Positions 6,300 through 12,032 of a stretch of 12,032 nt of DNA are shown in pieces. This DNA comes from Lachnospiraceae bacterium (GTDB taxonomy: Bacteria; Bacillota; Clostridia; Lachnospirales; Lachnospiraceae). A program made the translations under genes and the position numbers. The stretch covers positions 1-12,032 of the forward strand of contig JAJQGR010000282.1 of assembly GCA_021200345.1 (NCBI GenBank), written 5' to 3'. How positions within the stretch are numbered: position 1 is the first letter of the stretch; each line of letters starts with the position of its first letter. The notes under the pieces are model-generated. The model was given only the letters and a program-made list of their open reading frames with translations. It made no database searches and was not told the origin of the DNA.

Positions 6300-7121
6300 A
6301 TGGCACTTATGGAAGTCAATTTTGTATCGAAAACATTATTCAGAGCAGTGACCTTTAAGGCAAGCCTGCCGGTGGATAAGATGACGTTTGGAGCGGAGAT
6401 AGCAAAGACCCCGGAAAAATTCAAAACCCTTTATCTTCTTCACGGCCTTTTAGGCAATCAGGAGGACTGGGTTTCCGGCACCAGGATACAGCGCTGGGCG
6501 GAGGAAAAAGATCTGGCGGTGATCATGCCCGCGGGGGAAAATGAATTTTATGTAGATCAGCCCGGCTTTGGCAGAAAGTACGGTTCCTTTGTAGGAGAAG
6601 AGCTGGTGGAAATGACCAGGAAAATGTTTCCCCTGTCTGACAAAAGGGAGGATACCTTTATCGGCGGCCTTTCCATGGGCGGCTTTGGGGCACTGAGGAA
6701 CGGCCTGAAATATGCGGACACTTTCAGCCACATTATCTCCCTGTCCGGCGCGCTGCATATACTGGAGGATCCGCAGCAGAAGAGCGCCGGCGGCCTGGGA
6801 ATAGAGGAGGGCTGCTTTGGAAATCTTGTGGAGGCCGCAAAAAGCGACAAAAATCCAAGATATCTGGTGGAGAAGATGAAACAGGAGGGCAGGACGGATC
6901 TGCCGCGGATTTTCTTAAGCTGCGGAACGAAGGACAGCCTGCTGAAGGTCAATCAGGTGTATCGGGACTTCCTGACGGAGAGCGGCTTTGACGTCACTTA
7001 TTCGGAGGAGACCGGAGGCCACGAGTGGGATTTCTGGGACAGAAAGATCAAAGAGGCGCTGGACTGGCTGCCCCTGACGGGAAAGACCCAGGGGATTAAC
7101 AGCGGAAATGTGGGGGTGTAA
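6300..7121 (+). CDS. Alpha/beta-hydrolase serine esterase, EstA (tributyrin esterase)/esterase D type
   Basis: The 273-residue protein begins MALMEVNFVSKTLFR, closely like the start of EstA-type tributyrin esterases of lactic acid bacteria. LYLLHGLLGN (44-53) supplies the oxyanion-hole region, GLSMGG gives the nucleophile Ser125, GTKD gives Asp212 and GGHEWDFWD gives the catalytic His241. The family (PF00756, putative esterase) hydrolyses short-chain acyl esters, and relatives act on S-formylglutathione or on acetyl or feruloyl groups of plant glycans. No signal peptide is seen, so it is cytoplasmic. GAGAGG (6286-6291) lies 8 bases before ATG 6300. It follows tex by 77 bases on the same strand with no clear terminator between. 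Substrate is unknown; a role in deacylating sugars or short esters is only a guess. Confidence 0.88.
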   Translation: MALMEVNFVSKTLFRAVTFKASLPVDKMTFGAEIAKTPEKFKTLYLLHGLLGNQEDWVSGTRIQRWAEEKDLAVIMPAGENEFYVDQPGFGRKYGSFVGEELVEMTRKMFPLSDKREDTFIGGLSMGGFGALRNGLKYADTFSHIISLSGALHILEDPQQKSAGGLGIEEGCFGNLVEAAKSDKNPRYLVEKMKQEGRTDLPRIFLSCGTKDSLLKVNQVYRDFLTESGFDVTYSEETGGHEWDFWDRKIKEALDWLPLTGKTQGINSGNVGV

Positions 7122-7167
7122 GTACCACTATTCTATACAATATCATTTGGAATAGAAAATTGCGGCA

Positions 7168-7196
7168 TTGCATGACCTCAAAGTTTATGATACAAT
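7168..7196 (+). promoter_or_regulatory. Sigma-A-type promoter of queH-argS
   Basis: TTGCAT (7168-7173) and TACAAT (7191-7196) are separated by exactly 17 bases, an excellent housekeeping promoter. Transcription would start near 7203, leaving about 17 bases of leader before ATG 7220. This excludes the longer in-frame start at 7160. An imperfect dyad CTATTC/GAATAG lies just upstream (about 7130-7155). Confidence 0.78.
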
Positions 7197-7219
7197 CGTT
7201 CCAGTTAAGAGGCGTCGCG

Positions 7220-7861
7220 ATGAATCAGGTGAATTATCAGAAAGAGATGGAAAAGATCATAGAGGATCTTGACAGGAAAGTGAAAGAAGGCGCGGACGTA
7301 CCACGCCTTTTTCTGCATGGCTGCTGCGCACCCTGTTCTTCGGCGGTATTAGAGCGCCTGCGGGAGCATTTTCAGATCACGGTCTTTTATTTTAATCCCA
7401 ATATTTCTTCCGCGGAGGAGTATCAGAAGAGATTAAAGGAGGAAATCCGTCTGATTGGTTGCCTGAATGAAAAAAAGGATGGCGCTTATCCCGTAGACTA
7501 TATTGCCGGGGATTATGACCCACAGCGGTTTTATCAGGCGGCGCGGGGGCTGGAGCGGGAGCCGGAGGGCGGAGCCCGCTGTCGGAAGTGCTTTGAGCTG
7601 CGGCTGGGGGAGAGCGCGGCAAGGGCGGAGGCGCTTGGGTATGACTATGTGACTACCACTCTGACTATCAGCCCGTTGAAGAACGCGGCGCTGCTCAATG
7701 AAATCGGAAATGAATTCTGTGAAGACAAAAACGTGAAATGGCTGCCTTCTGATTTTAAGAAAAAGGACGGCTACAAGCGCAGTATTGAGCTGTCAAAAGA
7801 GTATGATTTGTACCGGCAGAATTACTGCGGCTGTGTGTTTTCACAGCAGAGGGAGGAATAG
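7220..7861 (+). CDS. queH: Epoxyqueuosine reductase QueH
   Basis: The 213-residue protein belongs to the QueH family (formerly DUF208), which reduces epoxyqueuosine to queuosine in tRNA wobble position 34 and replaces QueG in many anaerobes. Family cysteines are visible: Cys35-Cys36 and Cys39 (HGCCAPCS), Cys121 and Cys124 (RCRKC), and Cys203 and Cys205 (YCGC), which hold an iron-sulfur cluster and nearby metal. FYFNPNI and TTTLTISPLKN are further signature blocks. ATG 7220 is chosen because it directly follows AAGAGG (7207-7212) and lies downstream of the promoter at 7168-7196. The stop is 7 bases before the argS start, so the two are almost certainly co-transcribed; both act on tRNA. No other queuosine gene is in the window, so the cell may take up precursor or encode the rest elsewhere. 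Confidence 0.93.
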   Translation: MNQVNYQKEMEKIIEDLDRKVKEGADVPRLFLHGCCAPCSSAVLERLREHFQITVFYFNPNISSAEEYQKRLKEEIRLIGCLNEKKDGAYPVDYIAGDYDPQRFYQAARGLEREPEGGARCRKCFELRLGESAARAEALGYDYVTTTLTISPLKNAALLNEIGNEFCEDKNVKWLPSDFKKKDGYKRSIELSKEYDLYRQNYCGCVFSQQREE

Positions 7862-7868
7862 TTTATTT

Positions 7869-9689
7869 ATGAAAAAATTACTGGATCTGATTTCAGAGGA
7901 GGTTTCTCAGGCGTTTGCGGACGCGGGGTATGACGCTGCGTTAGGCAAGGTGACTGTGTCTAACCGCCCGGATTTATGTGAATATCAGTGCAACGGTGCC
8001 ATGGCGGGGGCGAAGCGGTATCACTGCGCTCCCATTCAGATCGCGGAGGCGGTGGCAGCACAGCTGAACGGCAACTCTGTGTTCGGCGAAGTAAACGCTG
8101 TAAAGCCGGGCTTTCTGAACCTGAAGGTGAGTCCCGCTTTTGCGGCGGAGTATATGAATCAGATGGCGTCGTCGGACAAATTCGGAGTGGAGACGCCGGA
8201 TGCCCCTCACATGATTATCCTGGATTACGGCGGAGCCAATGCGGCCAAGCCGCTCCATGTGGGCCATCTGCGCAGCGCCATCATCGGCGAGAGCGTGAAG
8301 CGAATCTGCCGTTACGCGGGACATACCGTGATTGGGGATGTGCATCTGGGGGACTGGGGTCTGCAGATGGGCCTGATTATCACGGAATTACAGGAACGCA
8401 AGCCGGAGCTGCCTTATTTTGACGACAGCTATACAGGCGAATATCCGGCCGAGGCGCCTTTCACCATCTCTGAGCTGGAGGAGATCTATCCCACCGCCAG
8501 CAAAAAGTCCAAGGACACAGAGCGTCATGAGAATGAGACAGAGGAAGCTTATCAGGCACGGGCCCGGGCCGCGGCGGAATATAAGGCCAGAGCTCTGGCG
8601 GCCACGGCGGACTTACAGAAGGGCAGACGGGGCTATCGGGCGCTGTGGCGTCATATCATGAATGTGTCCGTGGCGGATTTAAAGAAAAATTATGACAGCC
8701 TGAATGTTTCCTTTGATCTGTGGAAGGGGGAGTCCGATGTGCAGGACATGATCCCCGGTCTGGCGCAGAAATTAAAGGACGAGGGCTATGCCTACGAAAG
8801 CGATGGGGCACTGGTGGTGGATATCGCCAGAGAGGACGACACAAAAGAGATGCCGCCCTGCATGATTTTAAAGAGCGACGGCGCGGCTCTGTACACCACC
8901 ACCGATATTGCCACGATTGTGGAGAGAGTAAAGGATTACCATCCGGACGAGATCATTTATTTCGCGGACAAGCGTCAGGACCTGCACTTTGAGCAGGTGT
9001 TCCGCTGCGTGAAAAAGACCGGCCTGGCGCCGGAAGAGACGAAACTGCAGTTCATCGGTTTCGGCACCATGAACGGCAGGGACGGCAAGCCATTCAAAAC
9101 CCGTGACGGAGGTGTGCTGCGCCTGGAGGCTCTGGTAGCAGAGGTCAATGAGGAAATGTATCAGAAGATCATTACCGGCAGGGAGGTCAGTGAGGAGAAG
9201 GCCCGTGAGATTGCCCAAACGGTCAGTCTTGCGGCCATCAAGTACGGTGATCTGTCCAATCAGGCCGGCAAGGATTATATTTTTGACATTGATCGTTTTA
9301 CTTCTTTTGAGGGAGATACCGGTCCCTATATTTTGTACACCATCGTCCGTATCAAGTCCATTCTGCGCAAATATCAGGAAAAGGGCGGTCTTTTGACGAA
9401 CCTGTCCGTTCTGCCCGCGGAGAATGAGGCCCAGAAGGCGCTGATGCTGGAGACGGCGAAATTTAATGCCGCCATGGAGAGCGCCTGTGAGGAGAAAGCG
9501 CCTCACAGAATTTGCGCCTATATTTATGATCTGTGCAATGCCTTTAACCATTTCTACCACGAGACCAAAATTCTGACCGAGGAGGATGAGGAAAAGCAGA
9601 AAGGGCATATCGCTCTGCTGCTGCTGGTGAAAGGTGTGCTGGAGGCTTCCATTGATGTGCTGGGATTTGAGGCACCCGAAGAAATGTGA
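7869..9689 (+). CDS. argS: Arginyl-tRNA synthetase
   Basis: The 606-residue class I synthetase charges tRNA-Arg with arginine using ATP. The N-terminal tRNA-recognition domain has CEYQCNGAMAGAKRY; the ATP-binding HIGH motif appears as HVGH (130-133) within ANAAKPLHVGHLRS; the C-terminal anticodon-binding DALR-type domain contains LYDLCNAFNHFYHET. The second class I motif KMSKS is replaced by GKPFKTRDGG (406-415), which is normal for the many ArgS proteins lacking canonical KMSKS. An earlier in-frame start at 7785 lies inside queH and is rejected. ATG 7869 has GGGAGG (7850-7855) 13 bases upstream, a rather long spacing, inside the queH 3' end. No T-box leader is present because the gene is driven from the queH promoter. 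The protein is ordinary for a Firmicute. Confidence 0.96.
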   Translation: MKKLLDLISEEVSQAFADAGYDAALGKVTVSNRPDLCEYQCNGAMAGAKRYHCAPIQIAEAVAAQLNGNSVFGEVNAVKPGFLNLKVSPAFAAEYMNQMASSDKFGVETPDAPHMIILDYGGANAAKPLHVGHLRSAIIGESVKRICRYAGHTVIGDVHLGDWGLQMGLIITELQERKPELPYFDDSYTGEYPAEAPFTISELEEIYPTASKKSKDTERHENETEEAYQARARAAAEYKARALAATADLQKGRRGYRALWRHIMNVSVADLKKNYDSLNVSFDLWKGESDVQDMIPGLAQKLKDEGYAYESDGALVVDIAREDDTKEMPPCMILKSDGAALYTTTDIATIVERVKDYHPDEIIYFADKRQDLHFEQVFRCVKKTGLAPEETKLQFIGFGTMNGRDGKPFKTRDGGVLRLEALVAEVNEEMYQKIITGREVSEEKAREIAQTVSLAAIKYGDLSNQAGKDYIFDIDRFTSFEGDTGPYILYTIVRIKSILRKYQEKGGLLTNLSVLPAENEAQKALMLETAKFNAAMESACEEKAPHRICAYIYDLCNAFNHFYHETKILTEEDEEKQKGHIALLLLVKGVLEASIDVLGFEAPEEM

Positions 9690-9720
9690 AGCACGAAGAA
9701 ATCCGTAGTGCTTTTAATTT
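9689..9720 (+). terminator. Weak hairpin between argS and the GH105 gene
   Basis: AAGCAC (9689-9694) pairs with GTGCTT (9708-9713) around a 13-base loop, followed by TTAATTT. The stem begins on the last base of the argS stop codon. The short stem and interrupted T-tract make it a weak or partial terminator at best, so some readthrough into the GH105 gene is likely. Confidence 0.4.
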
Positions 9721-9746
9721 ATAAGAGAGTATTGGAGGGTTACACC

Positions 9747-10892
9747 ATGAGAAATCTGATGATTGAGAAGTATCTGGACGAGCTCATCGAGCGGTCCACC
9801 CTGGATGTCCCGGCCTGGAACATTGAGAAGGCTAAGGCCGGCGCTACCAAGAGCGGCTGGAATTATATTGACGGCTGCATGATTCTGGCGATGCTGGAAA
9901 CATACGCCACCACCGGAGAGCAGAAGTATCTGGACTTCGCGGACGCTTTCATTGACCACAGGGTTCAGGAGGACGGCAGCATCGACGGGTACAATCCGGA
10001 GGAGTACAATATCGACAATGTGAACGCCGGCAAAACCCTGTTCGCCCTGTACGATATTAACGGCAAGGAAAAATACCGCAAGGCCATCGATCTGATTTAC
10101 AGCCAGATTCAGCATCAGCCCCGTACTGAAGAGGGCAATTTCTGGCACAAAAAGATTTACCCCAACCAGGTCTGGCTGGACGGAATGTATATGGGCCAGC
10201 CTTTCTATATGGAGTATGAGACCCGCTTCAATGATAAGAAAAACTATGACGATATTTTCCATCAGTTCTCCAACGTGGTGAAGCATGTCAGAGATCCGAA
10301 GACCGGTTTGTATTACCATGCCTATGACGCCTCTAAAACCGCTTTCTGGTGCGATAAGGAGACGGGCTTAAGCCAGAATTACTGGCTTCGTGCCCTGGGA
10401 TGGTTTTCCATGGCGTTATTGGATACGCTGACCAAGTGCGACAGGGAGGCAGCTCCGGAGAAATACGACGAGCTGAAGGCTGTTTTTGTAGATTACATGG
10501 ATTCCATGCTGAAATATCAGGATGAAAGCGGTATGTGGTATCAGCTGCCCGCCAGAGGCGGCGAGCCGGGAAATTATCTGGAAACCTCCGGCAGCGCCAT
10601 TATGGCATACAGCCTGCTGAAAGCCGTTCGCCTGGGCTTTTTGCCTGAGAGCTACAGAGAGCCGGCCATGAAGGACTTTAACGCCATCTGCGACAAATAT
10701 CTGTCCGTCAACGAAGCCGGGGAACTGCATCTGGGCGGGATCTGCCTGGTAGCCGGTCTTGGCCCGGAGAATAACCGTCGCCGGGACGGTTCCTATGAGT
10801 ATTATATGTCCGAGCCAATCGTGGCAGACGACGCCAAGGGCGTGGGACCGTTTTTGCTGGCCTACACGGAGATGCGCAGGCTGGGGGAGTAA
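9747..10892 (+). CDS. GH105 (YteR/YesR-like) unsaturated rhamnogalacturonyl hydrolase
   Basis: The 381-residue (alpha/alpha)6-barrel enzyme is of normal family length. GH88/GH105 enzymes remove the 4,5-unsaturated uronic acid left on oligosaccharides by polysaccharide lyases, by hydration of the double bond. Key blocks are DNVNAGKTLF (Asp90) and QVWLDGMYMGQPF, where Asp145 corresponds to the catalytic general acid Asp143 of B. subtilis YteR, and LRALGWFSMALLD and DDAKGVGPFLLAYTE near the end. No signal peptide is seen, so it works inside the cell on imported disaccharides from pectin or host glycans. ATG 9747 has TTGGAGGG (9732-9739) 7 bases upstream; GTG 9708 would add 13 unrelated residues. 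No lyase, transporter or regulator is beside it, so it is an orphan saccharide gene between argS and a convergent dinD. The exact substrate is unknown. Confidence 0.9.
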   Translation: MRNLMIEKYLDELIERSTLDVPAWNIEKAKAGATKSGWNYIDGCMILAMLETYATTGEQKYLDFADAFIDHRVQEDGSIDGYNPEEYNIDNVNAGKTLFALYDINGKEKYRKAIDLIYSQIQHQPRTEEGNFWHKKIYPNQVWLDGMYMGQPFYMEYETRFNDKKNYDDIFHQFSNVVKHVRDPKTGLYYHAYDASKTAFWCDKETGLSQNYWLRALGWFSMALLDTLTKCDREAAPEKYDELKAVFVDYMDSMLKYQDESGMWYQLPARGGEPGNYLETSGSAIMAYSLLKAVRLGFLPESYREPAMKDFNAICDKYLSVNEAGELHLGGICLVAGLGPENNRRRDGSYEYYMSEPIVADDAKGVGPFLLAYTEMRRLGE

Positions 10893-10928
10893 AAATTGAA
10901 TTTTCCGGCGGGAATGTTCTTCATTACG

Positions 10929-10964
10929 ATAGCACCTCACTTCAGCGGAGGTGCTATTTCTTTT
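10929..10964 (+). terminator. Strong terminator of the GH105 gene, overlapping the dinD stop
   Basis: ATAGCACCTC (10929-10938) and GAGGTGCTAT (10948-10957) pair perfectly over 10 bp around a 9-base loop. TTCTTTT follows on the plus strand. The right arm contains the dinD stop codon (10954-10956 on the minus strand), so the convergent genes share this element. On the minus strand there is no T-tract right after the hairpin. Confidence 0.9.
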
Positions 10965-11835
10965 GCTCCTGTTCAATTTGCTTAATACCTTTTGAAGGGG
11001 TGGGTAGGTTTTCCGGCATGGTTCCACCCAGTTCCCTGATGGTTTGCCGCACCTTTTTGCCAACCTCGTAATGCATTTGATTGGCGGCTTCTTTTCCGGT
11101 GATGTATTCTTTCCTGATTTTTTCATCGGTTTGGGTGGCACGGAAGAGATTTGCTGCCAGCTCGGTACTGCCCATATAATCAAGAATATCCTGGCTTTTT
11201 TTCAATCCTTTTCTCTCATGAATTTCTTTGCGGCTCAGACCGCCATACAAGCCCTGGTAACCCCTATTTTGAAAGACAGCATAATCACGGGGAGTATCAA
11301 CACCTGCCATTTTCGCGGCCTCTGCCAGGGATTTGTTGTGAACCTTCATTTCATTCCGGATTGCCAGCCTTTTTAAATCTTCATCAAGACTGTCATAATT
11401 TTCGATTAATTCCTGCTGGCGGGTTTTGACTGCAAAATAAGTTTGCCCCAGTGCGATCACCCTCTTTCTGGGATCAGCGTTTTGGACAATAAGATAGCAG
11501 GCATAGCGTGAAAGCTCGTAATCTTCAATTTCTTTTTCAGCATTTTTGGGCATAGGTATCGTTTTGTTGATCTCAACAAAATGATCACTTACCGCATTTG
11601 CACTATTTGCGCAAGAAGCTTTCGCACGATCAATTACTTTTTTGAAATTTCGCCATTCTGTGTATTCAAGTGCAGTTTGAAGCTCCCGGGCGAACCAAAA
11701 TTCTTCGCCATAATCATTTATGTAGCGGATAGATTCAAAAAGTGTTTCGGTGTAACTGTTCTGTTCATCTTCCGTAAGGGCTTTTGCCAGCAGTTTGTCA
11801 TAAATATTGTTTGAATCGTCTTCTATTTTTTTCAT
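10954..11835 (-). CDS. dinD: DNA damage-inducible protein D
   Basis: The 293-residue product matches E. coli DinD (274 residues) over most of its length: FWFARELQTALEYTEWRNF, RYACYLIVQNADPRKRVIALGQTYFA, FQNRGYQGLYGGL, HERKGLKKSQDILDYMGSTE, LAANLFRATQT and ELGGTMPENLPTP. The N-terminal part resembles a Bro-N-type domain. In E. coli DinD is an SOS-regulated cytoplasmic protein reported to act against RecA filaments. The start at 11835 (MKKIEDDSNN) is chosen because AGAAAGGAA (11846-11854) lies 10 bases upstream; the start at 11892 would run through the likely promoter. The protein has about 25 extra N-terminal residues relative to E. coli. The gene is more AT-rich than its neighbours and dinD is patchily distributed, which hints at acquisition by transfer. 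No convincing LexA box was found upstream. Confidence 0.93.
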   Translation of the reverse strand: MKKIEDDSNNIYDKLLAKALTEDEQNSYTETLFESIRYINDYGEEFWFARELQTALEYTEWRNFKKVIDRAKASCANSANAVSDHFVEINKTIPMPKNAEKEIEDYELSRYACYLIVQNADPRKRVIALGQTYFAVKTRQQELIENYDSLDEDLKRLAIRNEMKVHNKSLAEAAKMAGVDTPRDYAVFQNRGYQGLYGGLSRKEIHERKGLKKSQDILDYMGSTELAANLFRATQTDEKIRKEYITGKEAANQMHYEVGKKVRQTIRELGGTMPENLPTPSKGIKQIEQEQKK

Positions 11836-11857
11836 GTATTCAGTGTTCCTTTCTGTG

Positions 11858-11886
11858 AAAATATAGTAATATTCGACAAGGTGCAA
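11858..11886 (-). promoter_or_regulatory. Candidate sigma-A promoter of dinD
   Basis: On the minus strand TTGCAC (11881-11886) and TATTTT (11858-11863) are separated by 17 bases. Transcription would begin around 11851, giving a very short leader that cuts close to the Shine-Dalgarno (11846-11854). No SOS box of the GAAC-N4-GTTC type overlaps it. Confidence 0.42.
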
Positions 11887-11892
11887 GAGCAT

Positions 11893-11977
11893 CAGAAAAC
11901 AAAAAATGAACTTCGATTTCCCTTAAATAATAGTAAACGAATTTATGTTGCTTACTTAAGGTAAATCGAAGCTCATT
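11893..11977 (-). terminator. Long inverted repeat with minus-strand T-tract (terminator-like or MITE-like)
   Basis: Arms 11905-11930 and 11952-11977 are inverted copies matching at 23 of 26 positions around a 21-base centre. On the minus strand, two of the three mismatches become G-U pairs in RNA and the hairpin is followed directly by TTTTTTGTTTT (11896-11906, overlapping the arm end). This favours a rho-independent terminator for transcription entering from the right edge, insulating dinD. A miniature inverted-repeat element is the alternative. The centre holds CGAATTTATGTTGC (11938-11951), which only weakly resembles a LexA site. Confidence 0.55.
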
Positions 11978-11990
11978 AACTCAAACTTCC

Positions 11991-12006
11991 CACACCATTT
12001 GGTGTG
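11991..12006. other. Short perfect hairpin near the right edge
   Basis: CACACC (11991-11996) and GGTGTG (12001-12006) form a 6-bp stem with loop ATTT. No T-tract follows on the plus strand. It lies directly before the CTTGAAAACT motif and may be part of an rRNA leader or spacer. Confidence 0.45.
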
Positions 12007-12009
12007 ATG

Positions 12010-12026
12010 AACCTTGAAAACTCAAT
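12010..12026 (+). other. CTTGAAAACT motif typical of rRNA-operon leaders/spacers
   Basis: AACCTTGAAAACTCAAT resembles the boxA-linked CTTTGAAAACT sequence found upstream of 16S and 23S rRNA genes in Firmicutes. Its position at the window edge suggests an rRNA operon may begin within a few hundred bases to the right. No rRNA sequence itself is visible, so this is an inference from one motif. Confidence 0.4.
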
Positions 12027-12032
12027 ACTTTA

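Noticed and set aside
7130..7155. Dyad CTATTC/GAATAG after the esterase gene as a terminator
   Set aside because: The stem is only 6 bp with a long loop and no T-tract follows.
7785..7868. Upstream in-frame extension of argS
   Set aside because: It lies inside queH, lacks a binding site, and the family N-terminus begins at 7869.
10416..11183. 255-codon minus-strand frame across the GH105 3' end and dinD 3' end
   Set aside because: It is out of frame with dinD and antisense to GH105, both of which are well recognised.
11938..11951. Possible LexA box upstream of dinD
   Set aside because: Two mismatches fall in the core GAAC/GTTC half-sites and it is far from the promoter; kept only as a weak possibility.
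1..12032. CRISPR array, tRNA genes, insertion sequence with transposase, prophage genes
   Set aside because: No regularly spaced repeats, cloverleaf-like sequence or intact transposase, integrase or phage gene was seen; Rpn is named transposase-like only by family history.

Overview
The window looks like chromosomal DNA of a Clostridia-class gut-type Firmicute, most likely Lachnospiraceae. The evidence is strong AGGAGG-type ribosome binding sites, medium GC, an oxygen-sensitive NrdG activase, a QueH-type queuosine enzyme, a short (about 714 aa) Tex protein, and an Rpn-type protein of the kind common in that family. No identity search could be run.

Left part (1-2070). The window opens in the last 74 codons of a probable GH13 sucrose phosphorylase-like enzyme, closed by a clear terminator (262-300). 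Butted against that terminator is a broken MATE efflux gene that lacks its N-terminus and about 120-130 internal residues, closed by its own terminator (880-905). Next is an Rpn (recombination-promoting nuclease/Transposase_31-like) gene whose 5' end looks damaged: the best-placed start codon opens a 6-codon frame that ends exactly at the next in-frame ATG. Inside this gene an ideal Shine-Dalgarno and in-frame ATG (1727-1740) could make a separate 77-residue C-terminal protein, as in the intragenic toxin/antitoxin arrangement described for Rpn proteins. A terminator follows at 2040-2070.

Middle part (2183-7121). A same-strand run of housekeeping genes with no obvious internal terminator: bcp peroxiredoxin, nrdG, an MJ0936/YfcE-type metallophosphoesterase with an unusual C-terminal helix-turn-helix-like extension, tex, and an EstA/esterase D-type serine esterase. 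Four degenerate 14-bp tandem repeats cross the bcp stop codon.

Right part (7122-12032). A well-formed sigma-A promoter (7168-7196) drives queH and argS (queuosine tRNA modification and arginine tRNA charging). A GH105 unsaturated uronyl hydrolase follows, for pectin-derived oligosaccharides. It ends at a strong hairpin terminator that physically overlaps the stop codon of a convergent dinD (DNA-damage-inducible protein D) gene on the minus strand. Upstream of dinD, the AT-rich end of the window carries a 26-bp-arm inverted repeat followed on the minus strand by a T-tract, a small hairpin, and a CTTGAAAACT motif like those in rRNA-operon leaders and spacers. An rRNA operon may therefore lie just beyond the right edge.

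Most of the window is ordinary core genome. The best candidates for something new are the gene-within-gene in the damaged rpn locus, the phosphoesterase-HTH fusion next to tex, and the inverted-repeat element upstream of dinD.
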